Shown piece after piece: positions 11,311 through 25,900 of a DNA stretch of 64,000 bases (positions are counted from its first letter, which is position 1; the number at the start of each line of letters is the position of its first letter). The stretch covers positions 1,095,322-1,159,321 of the forward strand of contig VWZF01005173.1 of assembly GCA_013396755.1 (NCBI GenBank), written 5' to 3'. The position numbers and the translations under genes were made by a program. Under the pieces are notes generated by a model. The model saw only the letters and a list, made by a program, of their open reading frames with translations, searched no databases and was not told where the DNA came from. The stretch comes from Sclerurus mexicanus. Lineage: Eukaryota; Chordata; Aves; Passeriformes; Furnariidae.

Positions 11311-11585
11311 CTCTGTGGGAGCAGTTTATCACTAGCAAGGTAGCCAGACTTGTGCACCTCTTTGTTGAAGTCTCCATATTTGGACTGGACAGCATAAGAA
11401 GCCAGAAGGACAGCTGTTTCTGGGGGACAATAAATGTCATCATTCAGAATTGCCTCCTTCACTTGAAGAAAGAAAAGGCGCTGTGTGATGTCTTGAATCA
11501 GTTCTTCTGCCACATCTTCTGGGTAAAACTTGGCACGGAATTTGAAAAGCAGGGGGCTTTCTTTGCGTACATCCTGTGCTGTTAC
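11311..11585 (-). CDS. MSN: MSN exon 4 (end of F1 and much of F2, residues 65-156)
   Basis: This is the largest internal exon, 275 nt (91 codons plus two bases of R156). It begins VTAQDVRKESPLLFKF and ends SGYLASDKLLPQR. The acceptor is TTCCAG and the donor AGAG|GTAGGT. It finishes lobe F1 and enters the acyl-CoA-binding-protein-like lobe F2 through EELIQDITQRLFFLQVK. Differences from human as I recall it are conservative (A for S after EDV, A for G in VKEAILND, S for G in GYLASDK). The protein reads open from the acceptor, so the GTG inside EDVAEEL is not a start. Confidence 0.97.
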
Positions 11586-12105
11586 CTGGAACAGAGTTAG
11601 CAGATTTTATAGCCTATATATCAAGTGAAGGGGATCGGGTTTTACAAAAAAGACAGGCATGAACTAGAAGAAACTTTCTCCTTTCCAACAAAGGCATGAA
11701 TGGGCAGAAAAGCAAGGATTTTCAATTACTTATTGCCAAACACCTTATTACCTCTCCCCACAGGAATTACAACAAGCCAGTATTTATGGCCAGTGCAAGG
11801 TAAGTTACTTTCCAGGTTTCTCTCCAACTAAGATGCTCACCACACCAGCAGGTTACCAGGAAGGTTAATAGATCTGGCTAGATAACAAACAAAACCAGAT
11901 GTAGGGGGAACAGGTAAGACACCCTGACTCCTTATGCCTTAGGGAGGGGGTATGTGGACACCACAACACCAACTCACTAATCTTCCAGTACTTCAGCTGC
12001 ATGGATAGGCAAGAACAGAACCCTGACAAAAGTACAAAGACTGAATTTGCCCCTGCACTCCCAGAGAAGTGAATAAGAACAAATGACAGCTTGGAGCAAA
12101 CATAC

Positions 12106-12201
12106 CTTTTTGTTCAATTTCAGCCATGTTGAGAAGCCCTTGGTGTCTTGATACTGAAGTCCGAAAAACCAGACCTCTCGCAGACCAATTGTCTTGACAA
12201 C
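12106..12201 (-). CDS. MSN: MSN exon 3 (FERM F1, residues 33-64)
   Basis: This exon has 96 nt and 32 residues, running from VVKTIGLREVWFFGLQYQ to WLKLNKK, phase 0 at both ends. The acceptor is CTTTCAG and the donor AAG|GTATGT. The last two lysines fall at positions 63 and 64 of the predicted protein, matching the K63/K64 pair reported in human moesin to contact PIP2. The sequence is essentially identical to human moesin over the exon. Confidence 0.97.
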
Positions 12202-15200
12202 CTGAAAGAAAGACAATTAGCAAGAGACCCAGACAGATGATGGATCTCACCATTGGCTGAGGATGTCTTAGAGATGAGTTCAGACAAAAAGAGTCAGAGC
12301 CCTGGCCTTCTGTCTCCCATGATGCAGTGTACACAGAGGTGACTGGGCATCTGAGGGGGTCTCAAGTGGGAAGTGTACCGTATTCTTCCCTCTTCCTCAA
12401 CTCTTTAAGACTTGTTGCTATTTATAAAAAACAGCTTGGACATCATTTTCCTTCGGCTATTTGCAAGCCAACATGTATAGCCAAAATACAATGCAACAAC
12501 TCTGACAGGTTGAGTAACTGCCAGGAATCAGGAATGCAGCTCCATTTACAGGTACAACCCCCTCACTTATCATGCAAATGTACTATTTCTGGGCAAGTCA
12601 TGAATCAGACTGCTAGGCTGTGTCTCACTAGACAGTGCTACTTTAAGATTTGTATTCTACTCCACCAAGAGTTGTGGACAGGCCTCTCATGCAGCTCTTT
12701 ACTGAGTGGCACCATTAAGAGGAATGACAGTGGGTAAATTGATAAGCTACACCCCTTGTGCCAAAACAAAGAGCCATCACAGACATTAACTACACCATTA
12801 TGTAAGCTCTCTCTGTAGTTACTTCCCTAGCACACCAGCTGTACTACATAAATAAGAGTTACTAAGGCTTTACAGATGTACTGTAACAAGAGACAGGAGC
12901 CTCATGATGGGGCAAGACGATTGCAGTATGGTGTTGGCAAAAAGGGAAGTTTCTTTGCAAAGACTGTTCACTGGCACAAGGCTACTCTCTGTGGCCTGGC
13001 AAGTCCAGGACATGCCACAGGATGCAGCATGTCCATACAATGAAGATCCCCCACATCCCTTCAGAAGACCAAGGAGTTGTTCACAAATCAGCAAATAAGG
13101 CACTTACTCATCACCTCCATTACTGGATAAGGTAGGGGAAGGACGAAGACAACTGTCTTTAGGTCAGCATGGTTCCTAAGGTATGACACTGTCAGCTGTT
13201 TTTATGCACCATTCAACTCAGGCTTGCTCAGAGCTTCCCCTTTTCAAAGGGGCTAAAAACTATATGCAGGGAACAAGCCTTGCTCTTTAAAAACCACCTG
13301 CCAAGTCAGTTGGTAAAATTTTGTATTGCCCTAACCCATGTTTTATGATTTTCCCTAAATGCCTACCTTCTTTTAAATTACTTCCTTCTTGAATCTTATG
13401 GATGCACTCTGTTCCCTTCTGATGTGATCTCTAGCTTTGACAAGATACAACACCAAGGACACAGGTTCCCCACAAACATATCACTAGTTAGATTGTTTAG
13501 GGCTTGGATCAGACATTTCTTCTGGCCTTCCATAAGCAATGTTAGTGCCTTTGTTCCTTTCAGGCTCAAAAACCATTTGCAGTTTTCACCAGAGGCATGC
13601 CATTAGTTGCACATACAGTAGACAAAACCTACATGAGGTCTTGTAGTCAATGTGCATCATTCCACTGGGGTCCCTGACATTCTTCAGCCTGTCCTTGCTT
13701 GAACATGAACTGGGGAGCTGAGCTACAGCCCCTGCAGACTCAAGGGAACGTGGGGCATATGAACCTTCACTTGTGAGTATCACATAGCAGGATGCACACA
13801 GCTAACGAGGTTTTTGGAGAAGAATTAGAATTTGCTGTGTACATTGGAAGCAAGTGGTATGGGGAGGGGAAGAAAGACTGTCCCAGAGCCCAAGGATAGT
13901 TCTGTTCTTGGCAGCATTAACACATGAATGGAATGGAAGCTCTTCACTCCACTGCATGTGTCTGCTTTCCTCCCTTCCCCTTGCCAGCAGTTTATGCCTG
14001 GGAATTCAACAGGCTGGACTGCCAGCAAGGAACTGAAAGGCACCACACTGTGGCCCTGCACAAAAGAACTTTTATTGCCCAGCAGAAGCCTGCACAGCAA
14101 TAGAAGGGACAACAACGAGCTGGGCAGAGGAGAGGGGAGACAGCACAGCACACATCATCACACACCCGAGCTGCCACTGAACCAAGACAGGGAGGATAAT
14201 CCTTCTCCCTCCTCAGCTTTAGGAGGTTGTTTAGTTCCATTTAGCAAGAGCAAAAACATGAAGAAACAGCTTTCTACAGCTGCAAGGAGTCTGGCAGGCA
14301 GTTAGCAGCATAATTGTGTCTGGGGGTGTGCAGTATTCAGAGCCCTAATGAACTGTAAGATGTTCTGAAAAGCAAACAGCTGCTGGCAGTGGCTGAAGAA
14401 GGGCTGGCACACAGGATGGGAGAATAGAGAGCACTGTTTAACACAGACCACAATACTTCAATACCTAAAGTCTACACTCATCTGAAGAGCAACATCTTTC
14501 CTTCATGCCAGGGAGAGCATTAATTAAGTCTGTGGGTCTTATTTAGCCTGCAGGATCAGGCTCTGTCTACAACTGGCATCTAGTCTCAAAATCCAGCTGT
14601 CCCACAGTACCTTGACCAACTACACTAAAACTCTTCATCAAGCAGTAGCTTTAGCTTAAACTTCTACTTAGTAAGCAATACTGCCATAGGGAAAAAGGTA
14701 CATTTCTGGTGAGTCACTTCACCTTCTACAGACAGTATAAGCACGCATTCGTAGGGATTTTTAACTTTTGTTCAGAGAAGAAACACGAGGTATTTCAGGT
14801 AACCTCTCCTCTCTTGTCCTTACTCCATATTTTCCAGGTCTGCATGACAATACCTGTCCTTCCCTTCAGCACTCATCCATCTCCCTCCAAACTATGTTCT
14901 TGCCATTGGGTGCTGCTCCATAGCAGAAGATGGAGCCATATGCAGCCTCTTACATGTAGATTTTTAGCATCAGGATGATGACTGCTGTCATTCTCAGCCC
15001 AGGAAATACACCACCACACTGGGAAACAAGTGCACATCCTGCAAGAAAGCACTATCTACAAATGAGTAAGACCAAAGCATACAAGCAGAGCAGACATTAC
15101 ACCCAGACCAAGGCCAAATCACTTCAGGCTATACCACAGCACAAGTATCTTGAATGCTGTCCTAGTTACAGACCAGGTGGGTTTCTCTCCTTTGCCATGA

Positions 15201-18200
15201 CAAGCATGCCAAGTACTTCTGAGAGAAAACTGCCGGCAAACCTTATTGCTGGAGGAGCTCTGAACTGGAACTGGTGCCACACTTGCAGTTCCACATGCCA
15301 TAGTCAAAAACAACTCAGAACATGATCTTCCAATTACCCAAACTTAACATGCAAGATAGGCTCCAACTACAGCCACAAATATTCAACTGTTCCTCTTCCA
15401 TTTAGCTGACGGATATACTTCCAACTTTCCTTTTCAAAATGCTAAAATGCCAGAGTGCTAAACAACAGGATCTTTGAGTTTTTGAACTTATTACAGTTTG
15501 CCATTGACATCCTTAGCAACAAGTAGTCCATTTTTGGTTGGACTGATGCTCTTCTAAATAAAAGTCAGTAAGTTTCCACATGTTCCTGTGAAATTTGAGA
15601 CATTTTCATACCACTCACCACAAGCCTTTGCTACAGGAACAAGAATTTTGGGGTTTGCTGGAGGAACCAGTCACTGTCCCAAGACTTGGTGCTTTCTACC
15701 ATGAAAATCCCTTAGCAAGTGGTTCAGTGCTTTCATCTGCTAGAGCAAGTGCTCCAGAGCCATTTCCTATGTGTTTAAACACTAGTTAGGACCTTTCCAA
15801 GGCTAAAGGCTTCTCTACAGTCTCTCTTCCCACAAAGCTTAGTTTTGAGGCCATGAGACACCAACCACCTTTATTCCAAACACAGCTCAACTCAGCTGGA
15901 GTTACCCAAAAGTCAAGAGGGATTTAGTCAGCCTGTGCTGTAAGCATTAGTAACCATGAAAGTAGAGTCTGACAAACCACTACTCTATGAAACCACTAAA
16001 CTCACTGCAACAGATGAGTTAAGTAAGAAGGAAACTTTTAAGCATTACCAAGTTTTCTAGCTGCACAACTACCTCAGTGGCCATGCAACCAGAAAAGCAA
16101 TGCAAGGCAAGACAGGGCAGGGTACATGGATGCAGAATCTGAGGAGCTCTGGCTCTTTATAAAATCTGAAAGATCCTTAAAAATAAAAAAGAAAACACGA
16201 CAAAAAACCTGACCCACACACACTCCACTATGTATAAGACTCAGTGTTGGACATAAAATACAGCATCAGTGGTCAGGTTTAAAGTGTGCAGAGAGATGCT
16301 TACTGTTACAATTTTAAACTATAGCTGAGCACAGTTTTCTATTACAAACTTAGTTTTGACTCCAGAAGCTCACAAACATGAGGAAAAGCCTCTTAGAAAG
16401 GTTAACCACATGCTTTTCAGGTGTGAAGTGACAGATATTAAAGCTTTTCTCATGTCATATTTTCCTTAACTTGTGACTTGGCTTCACAGCTCTTATTTGG
16501 ACAGATCACCCTTACGGAAATTGGATACTTCTACTTACTATAAAGGCTTGTTCTGGAGTGGCATATTGAAGCCACCATCTCCTGCACTTTGCAATGTCTT
16601 AACAGCTAGCATTGGAAGGACTGAAGTTTACATGGTCAGCTATAGCCTCCGAGCTCTAAGCACATCTACTGAGAAGTGCATCTGTTCTGAAGCTGGAGAA
16701 ACAGAGGTCATCTTTGGTTGGAGAAGGAAGTACTAACCAAACAGCTGAATAACCACAACTCATTATTAAGAAGATCCTGATGTAGGGCCTATCAAAAGGG
16801 TAGAGATCTCCACCCCCTGGATGCATTCACCACCCAACAGACCTAGCACAGCAGACAGACATGAGTCCTCCACCAGAGTCTGGATGTAACAAGGGGCTCT
16901 GAAGGGAATGAAAGAACAAGGCATCAGCAGGATCCTAGGTCAGAAGAGACTACAAACAAAGCATTTGAGAAGCTGCCTCATACAGCACGTGGGAGACATA
17001 AAAGTAGGGAGTGTGTTTTCACACTGCAGAAGTCAAAGCAGTTGAGGATTCTATGGCTCCTCTCTGTCTGCTGAGCAGTCTGTCAGCTGCAGCAGCCACT
17101 ATGCCAGGGCATTTCCATGAAGGCTTGCCAGTCAGATGTACAACACTTGGGCAAGCAAATTAGTCACATCCCTCCCTGTCCAAGGTACAGGCAAGACACC
17201 CCTTGCCCCACAACAGGCCAAAATAACACTGATTCAAGCTAAATGCAATTTACTCAAAAAAAAAAGGATGCTTGAGACGAAAAAGATTGGAGGAACACAA
17301 CTTCAAAGTCATCCACAGCAATAAGTGACTAAAAAGTTTCACCAGAGAGAAAGGTTAATCTTTCATGTGTAGGACCATATACAACGCAAAGCACCACTCT
17401 GGTTTACAAACTAGTCTCCAGACCAACTGCACTTCAGTCTGATACAGAAAAGGGTCAAAGGAGGAAAACAGGTAGGTAACGGTTGTAGTGACTGTGCTCT
17501 GCATCCCTAGGAAAGCAGTATTTCAAGGTACCTGAGAAGTAATGAGGCATAGTCCATGCTCAAGCTCCTCTTTTAGTCCATCACTGGCAGCTGAGGAATG
17601 AGAGCAAAATTACTGCTCTTGCTAGTGAGTCGGTAAGCACTGGAGTTCAGCAGCTGGTGTTAAGAGGTACATAAGCAAAGCTGCAAAAGACAGACAGTAC
17701 AAACCTCCTGTCTCAATTAACACAGGTTTTGTCCATGCACACAAGCCTAAGCTTTTTGAACTAAAGCTGTATAGTTACAAGCCTAGGAAATAGGAAGAGC
17801 TCTGGTATAAATCATGATGTTACTGCACGGTATGTATATCAGCTCAGTCATGTTGCTACGGCCAGATATTCTGGGGCAGAAACTACTTCCTACAAAGCAG
17901 TGAAGCATCTGCATTGTTCTGTCACTACAAAAATTCAATTTGGAATTTAACCAAGCGGGAAAGAGGAACACAGGAACATTTCTAGGTCAAGCCCATTCAC
18001 CTATTATTACTATGGAACTTTAGACTCAAACTGTTCCTCCTCCTTAAACTAATACCTAGCTACAAACTTTCCAAAAGTCTTCTGAATCCTATGCAGAGTG
18101 GATCAGAATTGTGTGTAGCATAATGAATATAATCATCTACTTTTACACACAACAGGTGGAAACAAATACAGCCTAAATATTACAGAACAAAGCCAGTGGA

Positions 18201-21200
18201 TTACCCAGAGGTAGCCATGCAGCTAGAAAGCTCGATAATGCTTAGCAGCTTCCTTCTTGCTTAACTCAGAATGGACAGCTCAAAGTGAAAGGGCACCCCA
18301 GGGCAAAAACATGCTGGATATCTCAAAATTTTCCTCAAAGAGGGTCAAAAGCCAGGTTTCACACCAGAAACTTGATGTGCTGCAACAGAAAAACCATAAC
18401 TCTGCTTTGTACAGGAACTCTTCCTTCCCTCAAAAGACCATTGAAGGAAGCATCTCCTTTTTCAGAACCTGCATCACACAGAAAATACTAAATTATATAG
18501 TCCAGGAGCAAAACATAGCTTAAAGGAGCTAGAAAATAAACAGACATAACTTGCTTCTCACACACCTTGTCATGGGACCCCAGCCCATAAGGAGAGAAAC
18601 TGAGGCAGGGTGAACAGATGAAAGTTAGAGAGTAGTCACTGCTTAGTCCCTATCCAGAGTGTCAGCAGGAACAACGGCACTGGACTGTCCCTTTATAGGA
18701 ACAAATACACACAGACAGCTCAGCCATATAACACATACTGGATACACGATAGATGACAATATATTCAAAGCTTCATTCCTATCCTAAAGAAGGAAGTTTA
18801 GTATTTACTGTCAGCCCATCAGAGCTCATGTTTTGTTTTGGTATTCAGTTAGTTTTTCATGCAAAGATCAATCTGTTTGAGCAGGTCCAGATACAACAAC
18901 TACTTGCTTTCCTTTATGTGTAAAGTCTCTTTTGAAAAAGAAAAGCTTTGAATTTTCCATCTAGGAGGGGAAATAATACACAACAGACTGTCAGCTGTCT
19001 GGTTTTTATCTGCATTCAGAGACCAGATGAAATGCTTTCCATTGTGTCAGGAGCTGAATGGCTACCTCCTATGCAATTTGTTCTCTTAGTTGTAAGAGGC
19101 CAATGATGAGACTGCAGGGCAGCAACAGAAGCTGAGATTAGGCTCCTCGACCACACACATAGCAGTAGTCCTCAAACTCCTTATTCGTGCTGGAGGTGAC
19201 AGACTTTGGACATCCCCACATCCACTGCCAAGTCCCTACCTTACCGCTCACAAGGCTCAAGCCCTGGCAGAAGGCTAGTCTTTCTACCACCACTATGGTA
19301 GTACCGCACTACCACCACCTACCACTGCTGTGACTAACCATTTAGTCAAAGCCTGGATATCTGCCCCTGGTGAAGCTCTGGGACATTCATTTCAGTATCA
19401 GCTCTATCAGGAACAAACACCACTACCTCCACAAGAAAATCTCTTCTAGACAGTAGAAAACAGTTTAATCCTCATTCCAGAGAGCATAATACATGGACAA
19501 TATAAAGAGATGGTATCAATCAGACCTTTTAGAAATAACAAATGCTTAAAACTAGCTTCAGACACTTTTTTCCCCATTGTATTTCCTGTTGCAACTCCAC
19601 CTACAATCCAGTTTAGCTGAAGTAAACACTGCTTCACTTACATTAGTGACTTAGAAACTCAGTTCTGCAACACCATTTGTTTTCTCCCTTGGCAAAGTGT
19701 TTACTGTGTAAAAAGCAAAGCAAAACTTCTGTTTTGACAGGTGCTGTGTGAAACAGACTGCAGGGAGGAGAACAGGCAGCTGTCTGAGAGCATGACACAA
19801 AGGAGCGGAATCAATTACTAAGACATGAAGAATTGCCATACTGGAAACATGCTTCTCAGAGAGAAGCTGATGAAGCCCAGGTCTGCCAGTTTAACGTCAG
19901 TTTGCAGCAGAAGCCACAGATGACCTAAAATTGACTGAAAATATGCGCAGATTAAAAATATTACTGACTTCAGTAGTATTTCTTCTTAGCACCTAGTGCT
20001 TAGCTTGGATAATACTGGAAGTCAGATATTGAAAAATAATCATGGGAAGCATAAATATGAACATCCCCTTAAAAAAATAATTTTTTCATGAACTTGGGTT
20101 GGGTGTATGTCACCTCAGCTTCACTGGCAAACGCTCTTATGAACTAACCGCGGCAGTATTTCATGTCACACGTGGATTCAGGACAGAATTCAGCTCTCAC
20201 GTCTATCAATCAAAACTTGTCAAATTTGAGACTATACAGGGCTAAAATACACAGGGGCTACTACACAGTAACACATAGGCAGCTGAGAGCTACACTGCAA
20301 TTCAGAACTTTCTTGAAAGCCTTTCTACTTTTCCCATTATGAAAGGATGCTCTTTTAGTAAAGCCTAGGATCTCACTCCATTCCAGGGCTGGGCTGGAAA
20401 AAGCAATTTATCATCCAGTGTTGAATCATCCAGCTGAGTACAAGAGAAAGCAGTAATCTGTGGTTAAAGATTAAAAAAAAAAACCAAAACACACACACAT
20501 ACACACCAAACCAAACCACACACACACAAACAGAAGAAGAAAGGCAAAAAAAACAAAAAAAACAACCCACAACAGAAAAAAAAAAACAAACAAAAACAAA
20601 AACCACACCACTTAAATTATGTTTTCTGGCCCCAAATGAAATAGCTGACTTCTATGGGTGGATCAGTCCTTAATTTTCTCCTCCTTATAACAGGTACTAT
20701 GTAGAGCAGTCCCAGAACGCTTAAAACTACTGAACCACACCCACATCTGACATATCTGGTCTGGCAGTTCCCTCATCTTGTCATTAGTCCAAGATTCATT
20801 TTACATTTCTTTAAGCTATGAACCTACTGCTCAGATTTTCCTCCAAGGAGCAAATCCATGGCCTTCAGAACTACAGCAAAGAGAAATACAGTGAAGTCTG
20901 TAAAAGTTTCAACTGCTGCAACTGATAATGTCTCTGTTCTGCTGCTTCAGCTTTGGGCTGCACATGCCTCTTGGCTTCTGTTTGGGCCAAAGCAGGAAGA
21001 AATTTGCCTAGGCTGTGAATGCAGGGGAAAGGCTGAAGCAGCCTTTGCAGACCTCCCAACACCATACAGTACATCACTGCTCTTAAGATTCCCACAGGGC
21101 CTGATGGAGTACAGAATAACACTTCACCTTCATTTAAGGGTTGCAGGAGCATTTCAAATCCAACTAACCCTCCTCTGTTTTAGAGACCAACTACTCTTTG

Positions 21201-21555
21201 GAATCAATTACACGATGTTCGTAAGTAAAGTCAAGCTTCCTAGGTCCCCCACAAGACTTTTCTTACTAATTAAGACTGCAGATATATACTGCTTTCCAAC
21301 TACTATTATTGTGAGCCATAGCATAAATTCAATTCAGTTCACTAGAAGTAAGAACAGCTCCTAACACATTCTTGGAGATTAAAAAATTAAGCAGTTTTGG
21401 AAAAAATTTTGATTCCTTACTATGCAGAGTTCTTTTGAAGTTATTATATACAGTGACACTCAATCTTTGAAGTCCTTTAGGAATTGTTTGCTGTTGCCTC
21501 AATAGAAATATCGTGTCTGTATCAACTGTATATATTCTGCAGCCTCTTTGCTTAC
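12202..21555 (-). other. MSN: MSN intron 2, no additional gene seen
   Basis: This 9.35-kb intron lies between exon 2 (donor GTAAGC) and exon 3 (acceptor CTTTCAG). I see no conserved coding exon, no CR1 fragment and no RNA gene. The only marked feature is the A/C-rich, CA-containing tract at 20470-20610. Frames such as 20858-21364 (168 codons, plus strand) lack recognisable domains and look like chance openings. Confidence 0.8.
20470..20610. repeat. A/C-rich tract with (CA)n blocks
   Basis: It consists of poly-A blocks, interrupted CA dinucleotide repeats (for example ACACACACACATACACACC), CCAAA units and further A runs over about 140 bases. It is a probable length-variable microsatellite. 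The minus-strand frame over it is artificial (F/V/C-rich). Confidence 0.9.
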
Positions 21556-21639
21556 CTGATCAAAGAGTTGCTTCCCTGTAGTGTTGGGCTGGATGGCAAA
21601 CTCCAGCTCAGCATCCATGGTGGTAACACGCACACTGAT
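21556..21639 (-). CDS. MSN: MSN exon 2 (start of FERM lobe F1, residues 5-32)
   Basis: This 84-nt exon encodes 28 residues from ISVRVTTMDAELEF to TGKQLFDQ, the first strands of the ubiquitin-like F1 lobe of the FERM domain. The acceptor is a T-rich tract ending TTGCAG at 21640-21641, and the donor is CAG|GTAAGC. The exon starts and ends in phase 0, as expected if exon 1 supplies the complete codons for MPKT. It is isolated, with 9.35 kb of intron on its downstream side and more than 42 kb on its upstream side. An internal ATG (in TTMDAE) could start a shortened product if exon 1 were skipped; that is only a possibility. Confidence 0.97.
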
Positions 21640-22906
21640 CTGCAAGACAGAAAAATGCATCATTACAACACATGCTTTTAGTGATGCTACCCAATAATGA
21701 AAACCAACATCTGCCTAAGGCCAGCAACCAGCTCTCAAGCCTCCAGGAACTTCACTGCCAGCAATCACAAGAGTCTTTTTGCTCTGCCAGCATTGGTGCT
21801 CCCAGTTTTCATGTAGAACGTAATCTTCCTGTTTTGCAGTGTATTTATACTCTGTTCCTACAAATATTCATGTTTACTGACACACATGAGAGACATTTAC
21901 AGCTTATGAAGTCTTTCTGATGTCTTTCACAAAAGCAGAGATATTCCAAAATGTGCTACACACCAGGAGACATCTAACCTTTCCATTTGAAGGATGAATG
22001 TCAAGGAAGTCCCCAGAAGCATTAAGAACTTAGGCCGCTACAGAAGACTAGTCAATATTAACAGTACTCTTTTCTTTCAGTCTCCATGGGTATTTGGAGA
22101 AGTAAGGGACAATCCCTGACATACTCCAAGGGCTGTGGATGTGAAGGAGACAGGATGCAAGGATGCCCTCACACGCTAAGACAGAAAGGCTGCATGCTGA
22201 ACTAACATAAACACTAGTAGGTGTGAACACTTCACATAGCAGTAGAACTGCCTACTGCTTTCCAATTCTTTCAGGGAGGCGCACTGCAGAAATGGTTTAG
22301 GTGTCATTTAATATTATATGCCATTTAATACTGCAGCCAAGATTTCACGACAATATTAGCCTTAGATGCAAGATCACGAGTAGTCTTCCAGAAGAAGCAT
22401 TATATGATGCACTATTTTGACATGTCTCACCATCACATTTTCACATGTGACATGAAAGTGTGACAAGGGACTGCAGCAAGGGAGTTTGCAGCTTCATCCC
22501 ACAGAAAGAAGAAGACATACACACACCTTTCACTTCTCATGAAGCAAATTAAACAGCAGAGGCATTTCACCTCAAATGCTAGTGTAAAACATTGCCAATT
22601 CCATTCAAAACTGGTAATTACTGGAAAACATTATTTAGACTCTTAGGGATAGACAGGAACACTCCTGCCTGAAGGCAGATGCCTTAACTTTAGGCCAGGC
22701 AAAGTGAGGTCAGTGAGTACACCAAGCTGTCCAAGAAGAAAATTTTATTTGCTTGTATATCAACTGTAATTTCACAATTTATGAACACAAACTGTAGATA
22801 TTAAAACAGATATTATTTGATCTAAAATATTTTTCCATCAGAGCAAGTTTCAAGGCTTGAAGCTGTGCAGATGAGATACTGATGGTGCACCAAACCACAG
22901 CACACA

Positions 22907-22945
22907 GGCCTTGCATTAACAGTTCTCAACTCTTAATGCAAGGCC
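22907..22945. repeat. Perfect 13-bp inverted repeat, 13-nt loop
   Basis: The arm ggccttgcattaa (22907-22919) is exactly complementary to ttaatgcaaggcc (22933-22945). It lies in MSN intron 1, about 1.3 kb upstream of exon 2. The stem is shorter than a normal microRNA precursor. Confidence 0.95.
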
Positions 22946-25900
22946 AACAGCCGTTTACCTCAGACCAATAAATCCTAATTTCTTTGCTCTTCATCACAAT
23001 CAATCCTCTTAGCACACTCCACAAGCCTTCCACTGGTGAGAGGTGGAGGGAATTATGCTGCAAACAGTTTTAAAAACAACCCAAAGTCACATTTAGACTA
23101 TAAGCTGACCACATGACACTAGAGACCAAAAAAGCAAGAGTAAGCAGAGAAATATTCAAGGAACCACACATTACCAATGTGATCATAGTCATCTCTGGTC
23201 CCTGTACTTCTATCAACCACAAGGACAGATTTCACGTTTAGTTTAGTGAGAAAGCAGTAGCACACTGCAACAGAGCTACAGCCAGGTTTGGGGTTTTTTT
23301 GCCCATAATCAAGAAGCATTCTGCTAGTTAAGTCGAGGTAAGTGCTGGAAGGGACCACTAACTACATAGTTTTTCAGGTTTCCCAAAATGCCTACTTCAG
23401 ACTAAGCACACCACTGATTTGTATTTGATGAAACTAAGATGAAACTAAAGGTTTCCTTGTTTTAAGCTTAGCTAAAAAAATCTGTAACGTGGGCTTACCA
23501 CAGCAAAGTTGAAGTCAACATAAGTTGCAGTTCTAGTTGTTGCATGCACAAAGAACACTGTTTAGATGTTACTGGAACAAAGATATCATGAATAAGCAGA
23601 TCAAGAATAAGCTGGTTCTGAAGCCCTCTAAACCTTCTGACGCAATGAAGTCAAACTAAGGAAAAAGCATCCCACAGAAGAAGCAAGTGAAAAACAAATG
23701 ACCTAAGCTCATAAGAATGAAGCTTTATTTAAAATTAGCAGCTTTCAATAGCATACAGTTGCCTTCTCTTAGTATACGTCTTCCCAAAATTATACTCCTC
23801 AAATCCTAGACCTTGACAATGGGTTAATTTCACAGTGCTTTGGTGAAACAAGAATCCATTCACTTCCTAGAAGGGCTGAACATTCCCCAAAACAGCTTTG
23901 CTACTTACATTTGGAAGAAATCTCTTCCACCAGAAAGAGTGCTGGCCTGTAGTCCTGATTCACCCTGCACCCACCAGCCAGAGCAAAGATGTCCACAAGC
24001 CACATTCAAGTACTAGAGGGTTTACATTAAATGAGCTATGAAGTAACACATTGTTTTTTGTTCATTTTAAAGTACTTCCTGTTCACCTAAAAGAGTAATG
24101 TACCAGCTACCACAAAAGCTAAATACTCTTTTTGCTCCACTGTTTATGGATAAAGCACAGTAGCTACTCTTATCCTATAGCATCTGCACAGGTGATTGAG
24201 GGCTGAATATGTGAGCACAGAGAAAGCACCAGAAAATGGAACTGAAACATCTGTGGCAGCTCTTTGCAACTTGTGCCCAAATAGCTCTCAGAGCTATTTA
24301 GAGCAAATCAGACCTTAAAATTTAAAATAAACCTGCTTCAGTAACTATCCCCATAATTCAAGCAGAGTATTTATAGTTAATCCTCACATCTTTGCTAGCA
24401 CAGTGAAACAAAGTCCCATGCTGGAAACAGCAAAACTCCTTCACTTACTAACTTAAATGCTCTTAAGCTATCTGACCCGCTATCTCCTTTAATCAGTACA
24501 TTCAATAGGAAGAGATACACTTCTACACCCCTAGCAGAAGCCCCCTGTGCTCAAGATTAGTAGCAACCTAAGGTTTAGGGGCAGCAATATTATGAACGGG
24601 TCTGCACTTGCAACTTCAGCCCGATCTGAAAGAGCAGAAGTTGAGATACCACAGGAAACAGGCTTGTGCTTTGGAGGACCACACCCCGGTAGTGCTGCTT
24701 CCCCTGAACAGTTTTAACACATTCAATAGCACACTGCTGTGAACTGTGAGTAGAATGAGCTGGGGAGAGTACGTCCTGGGCTGTGACAGGGACATTTAAA
24801 CCACTAGCTATGTAGTAATTTAATTCTTGCCTGAGAAGTTAGTTTGCTACAAAACTGAGAGTTGTTAAGCCTCACTGGTGGGAAAATAGCACACAAAGAT
24901 TTTTATTTTTTTCTGCCCCATATGCTACCAAACCAGGAGTGTTTTTCATTTTCCAGTTCAACAGCTGGCTAAAAGTGAGGCTTCTACCCTTTCAGGTCAT
25001 GGGATGCACTGATCTTAATGCGCTCTGCCTGTGGCTCAGACAAGCTACAAGAAGAGACAGATTGCTATATCTCTACCAGAAGAGTATGTACCAGGCACTG
25101 CATGTTTACCTTCAACCTTCTCATTCATTTAAAGTCTCACATTAAGTAAAACCACTTTACTGAGGCATTCACAGCCAACTACTGACCAATACAGATGTTA
25201 TACATAGCAATAAAAATGCTATAGCAAAACAAAGCCAATATGATCCAGTCCCATTAGAATTTAGACTAGTTTACTTTGTTCCTTGAGAGTTATCCTGCCA
25301 AAGCACTTTTAAATCATTTATCTATCTAGTTTACCACCAGTGCTTATTCTAAGAAAAGCCTCAAGAATTCATTAGCATTAAGCTTTTGTATTCTGTATTT
25401 CTAAACCATCTAATGAGGTTTTCCTAGGTTTGAGCGCTGGCATAACCATCAGCATGCTTGTAATTTGGGTTGCCAACAGAACAAAATGCTTCTCAATAAG
25501 ATATTTGACTTGGACTGCTGAGCATACGCAAATTTAGTTCCATCAGTCCAGATAGGTAAGGTGCACACTGCTGAGCAGAGTGCGGGAAAAAGACACTGCT
25601 GACTGGTGACGAGATCACAAGGCCTACAGTGGCAGCACTCATCCCCAAGTATACTGCACTCCTATTCCAAAATGTATTGTTAGTAAAGTTTTACCTTAAA
25701 CTTCCAACACTCAGGAGGTGTTTTCAGAAGACTTAATGGATTTCATCAACAGATGTACCAAAAATATTATCCTAAGGCAGTGATTTATACTCAAATCCTT
25801 TTTAAAGCAATTCATTGAAGTTTTTCATGAAAGCATTTATAATGCACTCACTGCTGCATCCAAGTGTTTATAACCCTCTAAATTCTGCTTAGATCTTTAA

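Noticed and set aside
20858..21364. 168-codon plus-strand frame in MSN intron 2
   Set aside because: The longest open frame in the window, but it has no recognisable family features, no flanking splice logic and an overlapping minus-strand frame of similar quality.
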